A program made the translations under genes and the position numbers. A stretch of 64,000 bases of DNA from Homalodisca vitripennis (taxonomy: Eukaryota; Arthropoda; Insecta; Hemiptera; Cicadellidae), in contig NC_060211.1 of the NCBI RefSeq assembly GCF_021130785.1, positions 25,653,001 through 25,717,000 of the forward strand, given 5' to 3'. The notes below the pieces were generated by a model, which saw only the letters and a program-made list of their open reading frames with translations, was not told the origin of the DNA and searched no databases. This document shows, one piece after another, positions 35,405 through 49,084 of the stretch (the stretch's first letter is position 1; each line of letters opens with the position of its first letter).

Positions 35405-35574
35405 CTATGAATATGGATTGCAATGACCTCCCCCTCGCGCCAGCAGATAAGTCCGAACATCTGATAGATAAGATCTGGCGGGGCAGGGAGGGGAGGTCGC
35501 TGACCTAGATTTATTTGAGGAACAACAATACAAACCAATAAAAACTTACATCGTTAAAAATTCTTCAGTTCGTG

Positions 35575-35714
35575 GTTGTTCGGTTCGTGTGCGTGTGCGT
35601 GTGTGTATGTGTGAAAGTGTTTATATTTGTACTGTGTTTATTGTGATTTATATGGCGTGTAGTTGTGTTCGTGAGAGTGAATAGAATTTTGTGTAATTGG
35701 AATACTGTATCAAG
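35575..35714 (+). other. Candidate untranslated first exon
   Basis: A ttcagt initiator-like string at 35574-35579 is followed by a GT-rich, otherwise unusual 135 bases with no long open frame. It ends at a good donor site, caag|gtaagc, with the GT at 35715. It lies 160 bp right of the hAT element. A possible acceptor preceded by a strong pyrimidine tract lies at 39829. No coding sequence was found to join, so this could be a long non-coding transcript or chance. Confidence 0.2.
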
Positions 35715-36104
35715 GTAAGCAATTTAAAACTTAACCTAGAAACTAATTTACTTCTAATTTGCTAGGATACAATAACACAGGTTTACACTTCAGCATTTAA
35801 CGCATAATAGAAAAGTTAACTTCCTGTACTTGTTATATGCTCATAATCCAACTCTTTAGATATTTATCAAAGGAGATGTTTATTTATGTACACTATTAAC
35901 ATTCCTTAACTTAGGAGGTATCATATTAAAGAACTTAGGTTCTAGGTAACAAAATGGTTTTGTAAAAGAAGTAACGTTGGGCTTTGGTACGTGGTAGTCA
36001 TCTGAGTTTCGTAATTTCTGTCTGCAATCTACAGTTGTAGAATAGTTCCTACTTTTTATAATATAAATATTTAATATTTCGTACTATATATATGTGTGTA
36101 AATG

Positions 36105-36145
<41 letters not shown>

Positions 36146-36172
36146 AAAGTACTTAAATATTTCTAAGATGTA
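35715..36172. other. AT-rich DNA with (AT)n microsatellite at 36106-36143
   Basis: 19 AT units lie just beyond the 3' end of the following minus-strand retroelement. Nothing else was seen. Confidence 0.6.
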
Positions 36173-37225
36173 TTATATGAAGTCGCTGGAAAAGGGTAAA
36201 GAAGGGTGGTCATAGGGCGTTTTACAAACAATTCGAATAAATTTCTTTTGTATAGCTAATAAAGGTTTGAAATTTTTTAGATGTGTTCCTCTACAACTAG
36301 TTATGCCATAATTAGGGCTACTGTGAACGAGGGAAAAATAGAGCATTTTAAAAATAGCCCCATCGCACATATTTCTTACAAAATATAAAACCCTTAATAC
36401 ACTATTGATTTTTCTTTTAAATTGGTAATTCGTTTTTATCCAACTTAGTTCCCTATCAACAAATACTCCCAAATATTTTTTAATATACTCATATTCCAGT
36501 ATGTCCTTACAATAAGTTGCACATTCACTCTCGTTACATAAAGCAATTAGGACATTTGAACAATATTTTACTCTAAAAAATATCTTTTCCTCTCAAATTA
36601 AAATTTATGTATTTTGTTTTTTCCGCACTTAAGAACGTATTATTTTCCAAAAACCAAACCAAAACTACTCATATAATCGTTTATTTGAATTTGAATTTCA
36701 TTTATGTAATTAGCAATGAAGCATAAAGCTGTATCATCTGCAAATGGTGTTATGTAGGCCTTGAACATACCGTTCAATAAGTCGTTGATGTACATAAGAA
36801 AAAATGCAGTACCTAGTTTGGGGGCACTCCATTTATTGTTATATCAGACTCACTAAGACATCCATTAACTCTCACGCATTATTTCTTATTCTTTAGATAG
36901 CTTTCAAATAAAGAGTAGACTACTCCTCTAATTCCACGATTATGCATCTTTTTTTTAGTAAAATCTTATAATAACTATGTCATGGGCTTTTGATATATCG
37001 AAAAAAACTCCACTTACCCTTTTGCCGTTATTTATTCCATAAGCAACCCTTTCAATAAATTCACTAAAAGCCGTTTTTGTTTTTATTCCTTTTCTAAATC
37101 CAAATTGCTTTACACAAAAAATTTATTTTTATAAAGATACAAAACAAGTCTTTCCTTTTATAGCTTTCACAACACTTTTGATATCGTAGATAATAGAGAT
37201 ATAGGTCTATAGTTGTTACATATAT
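36173..37225 (-). mobile_element. Decayed CR1/Jockey-like non-LTR reverse transcriptase
   Basis: Minus-strand frames read NNYRPISLLSTISKVL (37197-37219), QFGFRKGIKTKTAFSEFIER (near 37100), the A motif FDISKAHD (36979-37003), a damaged B motif region near 36820 (GVP then stop), the C motif FADDTALCF (36729-36748), and the thumb part GVFVDRELSW onward (open from 36472 down to 36173). The motif order is complete for an RT palm and fingers, but at least four frameshifts or stops separate the pieces. No endonuclease is seen: 5' truncation falls at about 37230. There is no RNase H. It is a different family from the LOA-like element at 26-31 kb. Confidence 0.82.
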
Positions 37226-40200
37226 ACAGTATGTTACACATATCGCATCACATTTACTATATGAACACAACCGCTTATCACTTTATAGTGCAGATCTGAC
37301 ACTCACAACTTTAGGGTACTTAAAACTGTTTAGACCCTAATTAAGAAAATAAAATGAAAGATAATTAATTCATATTTCTATTAATGGGTTGTTGGGTCAA
37401 ACTAAATATAAAGTCTTCTTAGAAAATCGAAATTTGTAATTTTTACATTTGTTTCAGAATTATAAAAACAATATGAAACGTACAGTCGTACAACCGTATC
37501 CAAAAGTGCATAAAACATTCGCCATTACCCTTAGGTGAAAACCTAAATCATTCAGCTGTACGTTATCTAATTATTATGATACACAGTATTGTACTGTTTG
37601 TTCTGTCCCTACGCCACTGCCATGTTTACATTCCGGCCGTGGTGGCGGGGGGGGGGGGGGGCAACACAGCTCATATTGAATTAGCTCGCGTTCTTTTATT
37701 CATGCTTTCATTACTGGACATATGTACTTTAATCCAACTTATATTTCAATTACATGTCAAAATATTTAAACAAAGAGCGTGGTTTTTATTATTTAATTGA
37801 AAGACAATATAACGCGGTCAACTAGTAGGGGCTACACAATATTTAACTCTACGAAATCGTTTTTATCTTTTTAAATAAGACGTTAACGTTATGAAGAGTT
37901 TAGTATACTTACGTATAATGATTAATTAATATTTCACATTACTGTAATATTTGTATTGTATGGTTGATGAATGGTTGTATTTAGAAGTTTCATGTGTTTG
38001 CGTTTTATAAGTGATGGTTATGAAAATATTTTATTTACATCTAATTAGACTGAAAAATTAAATAAATAAGATCAATATGATTAAAAGTATTACTGCTTCT
38101 CTAAATATTTATAAGAAATTTCCTTACATGTAGTGAACAACAATGGAACTTTATGAGAGTTTTAATTTTGTTATTTAAAAGGTTACCGTTCGAGATAGTA
38201 AAATAAAAATAGGTTTTATACTACACCCGGGTTTTCGAGCCTTGATTAATTAGTTTCCCATAAAAAATAGGCACGTTCTCCTACAAATTAACATATCTAC
38301 TAAATTGAGTCACCAAATGTTGTGTTAGTGTCCCTGCACATCTTCATGTGTATTTTGTAAATTTCAGTAAAGAATACAAAATATTTATCACTGAAAATTA
38401 AAAATTAATACCATTTTAAACTAAAAATAAACAAACCAATACTTGTAATAAAATTAAGGAACTAAAAAATAATAAATAATTTCAATGTGAAAAGTGAAAG
38501 TTACTTAAAGCTAATACACCCAAATTTTTGAAAGGGGTGCAAAATTTTAAATATGTTAAAAAGTAATTATTTTATACAAAAGATGCAATTTTAAAACAGT
38601 AGGTGCATTTGGATATATGTAAAACTAGTTTAAACGGATACAGTTTTCTTAGAATATGGTCGAATGAATTAAATTATGTTTTTGAAATTACTTTACTGGT
38701 AAGGTAGATTAAGTGTAATTTAGAATTTTATAGAGGGTACAACCCTCTTATATACATAAACACATAGTATTGTACATTCATTGTACATAACGGCCAATGC
38801 AGTGTACCTACCAATATTCAACTATCGAATGTATCAATTACTAGGATGTAACGTTTCCTTTTATTGGTTATGAAACAGTACAAATTATATTTAGAAGGAC
38901 TGCAATAAGAGGGGTATTTTTATAATGTATGCTTACAGAAATAATCATAATTTTCTAATTCATGTCACCCTAAAATTTGGCACAGCTTTGAAATTTTGTG
39001 TTGTGTTGGTTTTTGAGTAACTTTTATTTTACTAAATTAAAACTATTTTTTACATTTAATTTTTCGTTCCTTGATTGTAGTAAAAGTATTGAAGTAGGGT
39101 TACCTTAATTTTAGTTTTTAATTTATATTTGTATTACTTACAATGAAAAGGCATTTCATATATTAAGTATAGGCGCACAAGAGAATTTGTGTAACGCCAT
39201 TTGCGCACAAGAAAACAATCTATACTTATTTGATTATTCCATCTTTGGTGTGTTTCAGTTTAGGCTTCAGTATAAAATATAAATACTGAAACTATTAGCC
39301 AAGAAGCTCAGCGATGAACTCACTTTGACTAAACGTAAACGTTTACTTTGAAATTGCTACAATCCAGGCTACAAGGGACATTTTATGTGGTGTATTCTTG
39401 CAATACCGGGTTTTTATGAAGTTAAAACATGTCCGAGTTAGGAATTTGCACAGTTTCAACATTCAGGTTTTAGCGGTCCATTTACAAAAATTATCCTCAA
39501 AACTAAATTGGAAATGTATGTTGTCCTAATAAAAAACCATCAATAACGTCTAAATTATATCGCTTAATTTATGGCTAATTTGGTTATACAATTTTAATCC
39601 AAAAATTAAATTAAACTAGATCTTAGTTTCCCTCCTTTTTATTTTTGGAATCAAAGAAATGTTAATGGTACTATCCATTTTTATCAAATAAAAGACAGTC
39701 GATCTAATCAGTATAAAAACTATCAGAGCCCAAATAAACTGTCTTATGCAGTGAGAAGAAAATGCTTTATTTTCTGTAAAGTTCTTATATTGAATAAACG
39801 TGTTTGTATTTTTATTTTTCTCTTGACAGCCTGAAGTAGAAATTGGAAATAGTTCCCCAGTGATTCTATTCCATCAACCCTAAAGTGGTACTTTGAATGT
39901 AGATTCTACTCAGACTACACTAACATGTATGCTTGAAGATGGGATCGGGTATAGCTTTACTTCAATTTTCTGATACATATTTCTCACTAGAACAAGCGTG
40001 GGGTACACGGATTCTCCAACAATTTTAATTCACCAGCTTTTCGAGCACCGGTAACTAACTATATAATATAATAACCGATAAATTCATTGCATAATATTTA
40101 CAATTTACTGCTTATAAACGAAACAATTTTGAATTTTAATGGGGTACGTGTCTATTAACTTTTGACTGTCTGCCAGCTCGATAAATCGAAAGCGAACTGT

Positions 40201-42509
40201 CTTATAGACTTTTGAATGAGGCTACATTTCCATATGAGAACACTGAATTCGATGATGGTATATGTCACTCCATAACTACACGTAACCTAACTATCATAAG
40301 ATATGCAACATAATGTTATAGTGACTTGGTGTTTAAAGTTTTATTATTTAAACACATATATGAAATGAACTTAATTTCTGAGTTATAAAAATGATGCGTT
40401 TTTTGTGTGCCAAAATCTGTGTTGTATGATTTTTTGTCTGTATATATGTCCACAGGACATTTCGAGAATGAAATGAGCTTAAGTCTTAAAATGTTCTATG
40501 TAACCTCAGCGAAACCTTTTACGGTATGGTTTACTCCTACCTAGTCGTATGTACAGCAACACATTTTATTGTAATTTGAAATAAAGTAAAACTTACTTGA
40601 AACATAATATTTGATTAACACCTTATATAAGTTTAAAATATTCAAAAAATATAAAAAAGTAAAAAAAATAAAAATGTTTTTTAAAAATAAAATATAATTT
40701 AATACTTCTTGTTTTTCCATTACTTAATTTTATCCCTAAGATAAACTAAGACGCAGTTATTTTTATTCCATTCAATTTATAATTAGTGTTTTTCAGAATA
40801 CAGATAAAATATAGATAAGCTTTGATTAGAAGCCATCCACACGAGTAATACCTACAGTATTAAAGTTTCTAATTTTTGAAATAGGAAGTAGTACATTCAA
40901 GTTTTTTAAATCAATATTAATCAAGATTCATGTCGTTACCTCAACAGTTTGAGAAAGTGTCTCTCTCATTCTTCAAGTAACATATTTTTAAGAATTTGAG
41001 TTTCATATTTTCCTTATTTATAATAAATGCATATAGGATAATATTTTAACTATACTCGTGTGTGTGCTATGAAAACATTTTGACATTAAAATTTGATTTG
41101 TTTCGTCAATAACGATAATTTAATCGATTTAAAATTGCATGATTATGAAATGCGAAACAAAAATGTAAAAATAAGACTACATTAACAATTTGTCAAACTT
41201 TATCCAACATGCTTTCAACTATTTGGTCCGATTACCGTATGTCCTATATAATTTGTGCGTTTGTAATTTCTGGTTTATAAAATTTCTAATCGTGTATAAC
41301 CCCATGTGGAGCATTTTAAAATATTTTAACCACCCGATGATGAAACGGTTGTTTGAAACTACGTAGTGAAACAAATTGTTAAATTTTTATTTTGTGAACG
41401 TAATTTGTAATATTTTTTTAAAGTAATGGGGTATGGTGAAATTGAAATGAAAGATATTACAGCTAATTTGGGAAAGTTTAGATTTTGGAATGAGGAACAC
41501 GAGTTTTGAGTAAAAGACAAGGAAATACAAAATTGTAAGTTTTGAAATTTATCCTCCCAAAGCTCCAGAGTACCGCAAAATCTCAAACTATAAAAGTAAT
41601 ACTATAACGTAAATCCATATCTTAGTGGAAAATAAACATGCACGTTTACAACAATGTGTTGGCTGATGGGACATAATTTAACGTATGTAAATCAGATTTC
41701 ATTGTAATGACAGCTATGTGTGGAATGTCACCGCTTGAGGGAATCCTGACTAGACTAATTCTAACGTGTCCTGCTCATTGTGACCTACTATTGTGGACTA
41801 GAGTGTCCATGCCATCACTGGACCCGATTGTCAATGTTTATTACTGTCATTAAATACACATTTTAATACTGAAAATGCATTTAGTCAGCAATTATAATTA
41901 ATTAAAAACCTATTAAATTCCTTAATTTACAAGAACATCTTCAAAAAATTACGTTTATTATTAAACTATAACTAAAGTCATTTTTATAGATGCATGCAAT
42001 TCTTTATTGACATATTGATTTATAAATACATGGTCCCTTTTTTATAATTTTCAAAATTCATATTGTGATTAAAAAGGAAAGAGGCTAAGATGATCTCCTT
42101 ATCGTTGTATGTGGTATAAGATTACGATAATTCTTAAACGCGTTCTTTAATTCCCAATACGTACTAAAATCGTGGAGTCAGTAGTGGCGTGGTTTATACA
42201 AGTAATGCTCACTTGGTTGTAATTAATTATTATATTCTTTACAAAAATAATGGTAACACATATAAATCAAGGTGGTTTGTAGTATTAAAACATGATAGTG
42301 TTTAGAATTGCGTAGTTTATTTTAGTAAAGTTTTACAACGCAACCAATAAAACATTCGCATGTAAATTTTATCTTTAATTTTACAGTAATACACAAAAAA
42401 AGTGCAAAAAAGACTTAAAAACACTATATTTTAGGGTGTGTTGAAGTGAATAAAAGCGTCCAATACGAGACACCGCGGCAAGCCAAGTTTCTTGTAATCC
42501 AAAGTTTAC
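37226..42509. other. AT-rich intergenic DNA
   Basis: A run of 15 Gs lies at 37647-37661. A strong acceptor-like site, tttttctcttgacag, ends at 39829. The dispersed repeat at 40449-40517 is listed separately. The direct words gcgcacaaga recur near 39173 and 39206. No gene was recognised in more than 5 kb. Confidence 0.45.
40449..40517 (+). repeat. Dispersed repeat copy shared with 23.46 kb
   Basis: It reads tccacaggacatttcgagaa, then tgaaatgagct, and ends tcagcgaaacct, matching the reverse complement of 23458-23524 at most positions. Confidence 0.6.
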
Positions 42510-45500
42510 CGTACAGACGCTCCGAGTGTTATTACTGAGACAGTTCTGTTATTGTCATATCAAACTGACTGGTAACTCTCCACTCAACTCGAGAAGTGAA
42601 AACAAACATTCCCTGTAGTAAAAGATGCGTTCTGAAACTATAGACCATCTTGCTACTACATTCCCTCTCACGAATGTGTTCGATTCCTTACTCATCTCAC
42701 TGATAAGTAAAATACTGTATACAGACGCTCCGAGTGTTATTACTGAGACAGTTATGTTATTGTCATATCAAACTGACTGGTAACTCTCCACTCAACTCGA
42801 GAAGTGAAAACAAACATTCCCTGTAGTAAAAGATGCGTTGAGAAACTATAGACCATCTTGCTACTACATTCCCTCTCACGAATATGTTTCGATTCCTTAC
42901 TCATCTCACGATAAGTAAAATACTGTATACAGACGCTCCGAGTGTTATTACTGAGACAGTTCTGTTATTGTCATATCAAACTGACTGGTAACTCTCCACT
43001 CAACTCGAGAAGTGAAAACAAACATTCCCTGTAGTAAAAGATGCGTTCTGAGAAACTATAGACCATCTTGCTACTACATTCCCTCTCACGAATATGTTTC
43101 GATTCCTTACTCATCTCACGATAAGTAAAATACTGTATACAGACGCTCCGAGTGTTATTACTGAGACAGTTCTGTTATTGTCATATCAAACTGACTGGTA
43201 ACTCTCCACTCAACTCGAGAAGTGAAAACAAACATTCCCTGTAGTAAAAGATGCGTTGAGAAACTATAGACCATCTTGCTACTACATTCCCTCTCACGAA
43301 TATGTTCGATTCCTTACTCATCTCACGATAAGTAAAATACTGTATACAGACGCTCCGAGTGTTATTACTGAGACAGTTCTGTTATTGTCATATCAAACTG
43401 ACTGGTAACTCTCCACTCAACTCGAGAAGTGAAAACAAACATTCCCTGTAGTAAAAGATGCGTTCTGAAACTATAGACCATCTTGCTACTACATTCCCTC
43501 TCACGAATATGTTTCGATTCCTTACTCATCTCACGATAAGTAAAATACTGTATACAGACGCTCCGAGTGTTATTACTGAGACAGTTCTGTTATTGTCATA
43601 TCAAACTGACTGGTAACTCTCCACTCAACTCGAGAAGTGAAAACAAACATTCCCTGTAGTAAAAGATGCGTTCTGAAACTATAGACCATCTTGCTACTAC
43701 ATTCCCTCTCACGAATATGTTTCGATTCCTTACTCATCTCACGATAAGTAAAATACTGTATACAGACGCTCCGAGTGTTATTACTGAGACAGTTCTGTTA
43801 TTGTCATATCAAACTGACTGGTAACTCTCCACTCAACTCGAGAAGTGAAAACAAACATTCCCTGTAGTAAAAGATGCGTTCTGAAACTATAGACCATCTT
43901 GCTACTACATTCCCTCTCACGAATATGTTTCGATTCCTTACTCATCTCACGATAAGTAAAATACTGTATACAGACGCTCCGAGTGTTATTACTGAGACAG
44001 TTCTGTTATTGTCATATCAAACTGACTGGTAACTCTCCACTCAACTCGAGAAGTGAAAACAAACATTCCCTGTAGTAAAAGATGCGTTCTGAAACTATAG
44101 ACCATCTTGCTACTACATTCCCTCTCACGAATATGTTCGATTCCTTACTCATCTCACGATAAGTAAAATACTGTATACAGACGCTCCGAGTGTTATTACT
44201 GAGACAGTTCTGTTATTGTCATATCAAACTGACTGGTAACTCTCCACTCAACTCGAGAAGTGAAAACAAACATTCCCTGTAGTAAAAGATGCGTTCTGAA
44301 ACTATAGACCATCTTGCTACTACATTCCCTCTCACGAATATGTTCGATTCCTTACTCATCTCACGATAAGTAAAATACTGTATACAGACGCTCCGAGTGT
44401 TATTACTGAGACAGTTCTGTTATTGTCATATCAAACTGACTGGTAACTCTCCACTCAACTCGAGAAGTGAAAACAAACATTCCCTGTAGTAAAAGATGCG
44501 TTCTGAAACTATAGACCATCTTGCTACTACATTCCCTCTCACGAATATGTTCGATTCCTTACTCATCTCACGATAAGTAAAATACTGTATACAGACGCTC
44601 CGAGTGTTATTACTGAGACAGTTCTGTTATTGTCATATCAAACTGACTGGTAACTCTCCACTCAACTCGAGAAGTGAAAACAAACATTCCCTGTAGTAAA
44701 AGATGCGTTCTGAAACTATAGACCATCTTGCTACTACATTCCCTCTCACGAATGTGTTCGATTCCTTACTCATCTCACGATAAGTAAAATACTGTATACA
44801 GACGCTCCGAGTGTTATTACTGAGACAGTTCTGTTATTGTCATATCAAACTGACTGGTAACTCTCCACTCAACTCGAGAAGTGAAAACAAACATTCCCTG
44901 TAGTAAAAGATGCGTTGAGAAACTATAGACCATCTTGCTACTACATTCCCTCTCACGAATATGTTCGATTCCTTACTCATCTCACGATAAGTAAAATACT
45001 GTATACAGACGCTCCGAGTGTTATTACTGAGACAGTTCTGTTATTGTCATATCAAACTGACTGGTAACTCTCCACTCAACTCGAGAAGTGAAAACAAACA
45101 TTCCCTGTAGTAAAAGATGCGTTGAGAAACTATAGACCATCTTGCTACTACATTCCCTCTCACGAATATGTTTCGATTCCTTACTCATCTCACTGTAAGT
45201 AAAATACTGTATACAGACGCTCCGAGTGTTATTACTGAGACAGTTCTGTTATTGTCATATCAAACTGACTGGTAACTCTCCACTCAACTCGAGAAGTGAA
45301 AACAAACATTCCCTGTAGTAAAAGATGCGTTCTGAAACTATAGACCATCTTGCTACTACATTCCCTCTCACGAATATGTTCGATTCCTTACTCATCTCAC
45401 GATAAGTAAAATACTGTATACAGACGCTCCGAGTGTTATTACTGAGACAGTTCTGTTATTGTCATATCAAACTGACTGGTAACTCTCCACTCAACTCGAG

Positions 45501-47415
45501 AAGTGAAAACAAACATTCCCTGTAGTAAAAGATGCGTTCTGAGAAACTATAGACCATCTTGCTACTACATTCCCTCTCACGAATATGTTTCGATTCCTTA
45601 CTCATCTCACGATAAGTAAAATACTGTATACAGACGCTCCGAGTGTTATTACTGAGACAGTTCTGTTATTGTCATATCAAACTGACTGGTAACTCTCCAC
45701 TCAACTCGAGAAGTGAAAACAAACATTCCCTGTAGTAAAAGATGCGTTCTGAAACTATAGACCATCTTGCTACTACATTCCCTCTCACGAATATGTTCGA
45801 TTCCTTACTCATCTCACGATAAGTAAAATACTGTATACAGACGCTCCGAGTGTTATTACTGAGACAGTTCTGTTATTGTCATATCAAACTGACTGGTAAC
45901 TCTCCACTCAACTCGAGAAGTGAAAACAAACATTCCCTGTAGTAAAAGATGCGTTCTGAAACTATAGACCATCTTGCTACTACATTCCCTCTCACGAATG
46001 TGTTCGATTCCTTACTCATCTCACGATAAGTAAAATACTGTATACAGACGCTCCGAGTGTTATTACTGAGACAGTTCTGTTATTGTCATATCAAACTGAC
46101 TGGTAACTCTCCACTCAACTCGAGAAGTGAAAACAAACATTCCCTGTAGTAAAAGATGCGTTCTGAAACTATAGACCATCTTGCTACTACATTCCCTCTC
46201 ACGAATATGTTTCGATTCCTTACTCATCTCACTGTAAGTAAAATACTGTATACAGACGCTCCGAGTGTTATTACTGAGACAGTTCTGTTATTGTCATATC
46301 AAACTGACTGGTAACTCTCCACTCAACTCGAGAAGTGAAAACAAACATTCCCTGTAGTAAAAGATGCGTTCTGAGAAACTATAGACCATCTTGCTACTAC
46401 ATTCCCTCTCACGAATATGTTCGATTCCTTACTCATCTCACGATAAGTAAAATACTGTATACAGACGCTCCGAGTGTTATTACTGAGACAGTTCTGTTAT
46501 TGTCATATCAAACTGACTGGTAACTCTCCACTCAACTCGAGAAGTGAAAACAAACATTCCCTGTAGTAAAAGATGCGTTCTGAAACTATAGACCATCTTG
46601 CTACTACATTCCCTCTCACGAATGTGTTTCGATTCCTTACTCATCTCCCTGTAAGTAAAATACTGTATACAGACGCTCCGAGTGTTATTACTGAGACAGT
46701 TCTGTTATTGTCATATCAAACTGACTGGTAACTCTCCACTCAACTCGAGAAGTGAAAACAAACATTCCCTGTAGTAAAAGATGCGTTCTGAAACTATAGA
46801 CCATCTTGCTACTACATTCCCTCTCACGAATATGTTCGATTCCTTACTCATCTCACGATAAGTAAAATACTGTATACAGACGCTCCGAGTGTTATTACTG
46901 AGACAGTTCTGTTATTGTCATATCAAACTGACTGGTAACTCTCCACTCAACTCGAGAAGTGAAAACAAACATTCCCTGTAGTAAAAGATGCGTTCTGAAA
47001 CTATAGACCATCTTGCTACTACATTCCCTCTCACGAATATGTTCGATTCCTTACTCATCTCACGATAAGTAAAATACTGTATACAGACGCTCCGAGTGTT
47101 ATTACTGAGACAGTTCTGTTATTGTCATATCAAACTGACTGGTAACTCTCCACTCAACTCGAGAAGTGAAAACAAACATTCCCTGTAGTAAAAGATGCGT
47201 TCTGAAACTATAGACCGTCTTGCTACTGCATTCCCTCTCACGAATATGTTCGATTCCTTACTCATCTCACGATAAGTAAAATACTCTATACAGACGCTCC
47301 GAGTGTTCGAGTGTTATTACTGAGACAGTTATGTTATTGTCATATCAAACTAAATGGTAACTCTCCGCTCAACTCGAGTAGTGAAACATTCCCTTGTAGT
47401 AAAAGATGCGTTATT
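42510..47415 (+). repeat. 208 bp satellite array, 23 complete copies plus one partial
   Basis: The landmark cagacgctccgagtg occurs at 42514, 42722, 42930, 43140, 43347, 43555, 43763, 43971, 44178, 44385, 44592, 44799, 45006, 45214, 45421, 45631, 45838, 46045, 46253, 46462, 46670, 46877, 47084 and 47291. The period is 207-210 bp. Copies are nearly identical. Length changes come from three variable sites: gcgttctgaaac / gcgttgagaaac / gcgttctgagaaac, tatgttcg / tatgtttcg, and cacgataag / cactgtaag / cactgataag. Only the last copy is clearly diverged, with a 9 bp internal duplication (cgagtgttcgagtgtt). The homogeneity suggests recent amplification. Confidence 0.97.
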
Positions 47416-47601
47416 CTAAAGTTAAAAGAAGTCTTTTAGTCACTGCTCCTTAAAATACTATTTCTGGAGGCAGGAGTAAACTAAAATTTATGTCTGTATG
47501 TAAATTTCTGTTGTGGTTGTAGGTATTTATAGTAGTATTTATTGGTATCTTATATTCAGGGCTAATGAAAATTGGTTGAGAATGGATATGTATTTATTAC
47601 A

Positions 47602-47641
<40 letters not shown>

Positions 47642-48884
47642 TTATTTCATTTATATATATATTAAATTTAATTTTAAGCTGTTATAACGCCTTTTTATAT
47701 TATTAATCTAAATTTTAATTTTAATATAAAGCCCTTTTTTGTTTAATATACCAAGGAGTTTATAAAATTACACTATAAATCAGAATAGAACATTTCAACT
47801 GATTCTAAAAATTTATATGTTTGCTTTTAATTCTTAGATTATATAAACTTTTTGTATCCTTTTTGAAAACGACAATAAATAGTCGAAATATTAAAGGATT
47901 TATGTGAAGTCTTTTTCTTTTATATATCAAAGGTTGCTAGATTGAAAATATATTATTTAATACATTCTTAAGTAATACTATCTTAAACAAGATTTAATTT
48001 TCTTCAGTTATATATCATTAGGAAATATAATTTACTTAAGCCATAAATCGTTGTAAAACTTTTCTTCGAAGTAAATTCCAATTGTGTGATATCACATTTT
48101 ATCCTTACCGGTTTACATTTGGAGTCCGTCACAAAATTTCCTCAAAATTCCTATTTTAAATTTATTCATTGTGAAATTATAAGAAAACCTAATCTAATTT
48201 TCTATGGTCAGGGATGCTATCCTTGTTGTTAATTGGAAATACATAGTGTGTTTGTCACACCACTGGGAGCATACTTAGTCACAATGATCTTTCTTTGTCA
48301 TAATATGTAAAGGATTAAAGGGCTGTAACTTAAAAATCTAATCCATACCGGTTTTCCAAATCTGATCGGGTTTACTCAAATATATTTTAACCTATATTTA
48401 AATACCCTTTGCCAGAAATACTACACTAATTGTCCGTGTAGCAGCACGTTTTATAAGAAGAAACATGCGATTGAAATAGCCTGAAGGTAAAACCCAGTTG
48501 AGAGCCAAAGGTAGTATAGGATAACGTTTGTGAGCACACCATCCGTAATCATTAAAACTCCATGCCGAGCTTATCCCGGCGAGCGCAGCTCTCGGCTCAA
48601 CCACCTGCTAATGAGCTTACTCTTTCTTTAAATGTTCTGTGCTTTACCTTTTCTCGTAGCGCCGTTTCGTGTGCAGAAGTCTTACTTTTGTCTAAAACTT
48701 GCGATAAACATCATCCCGTTTTATACACTCATTCGGAATAAAAGTGATGAAATAGTGTGGGCACTGTTCAATTTGAGGTATATTTTTGGGGCAGTAAGTT
48801 CGAAAATATTAGATTTATTATATGGACCCATTAACTAGTACATATTCCTATTTATACATACATACTAGACTTAAGCACGTCACT
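47416..48884. other. AT-rich intergenic DNA with (AT)n microsatellite at 47603-47637
   Basis: The stretch 48400-48620 is more GC-rich and contains a gccgagc/gctctcggc imperfect inverted repeat (48563-48597). A minus-strand open frame of 68 codons crosses it (48398-48604) but has no recognised motif. Confidence 0.4.
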
Positions 48885-48893
48885 GTTTAAACA

Positions 48894-48980
48894 TGTGAAG
48901 TCTCTGAAATTGGAACTGTATTTATATAAAGGGTATTCTTTTAGAACCTGATCCACCAAGATCAGGTATATGTCACTGCA
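48894..48980 (+). repeat. Left copy of direct repeat flanking the 74 bp satellite
   Basis: It starts tgaagtctctgaaattgg and ends atgtcactgc. It aligns at roughly 70% with 50248-50335. It contains a perfect 8 bp hairpin, acctgatc-caccaa-gatcaggt (48946-48967), which is not preserved in the right copy. Confidence 0.55.
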
Positions 48981-49084
48981 CGAGGAAAAGAGATATTGCG
49001 CCACGGAGGAATGCAAATAATCTGAATGCCTTAATAAGGTTTTGGATAACCTGGAAGGTTTATTTAGTACAGCTATGTGTTTAG

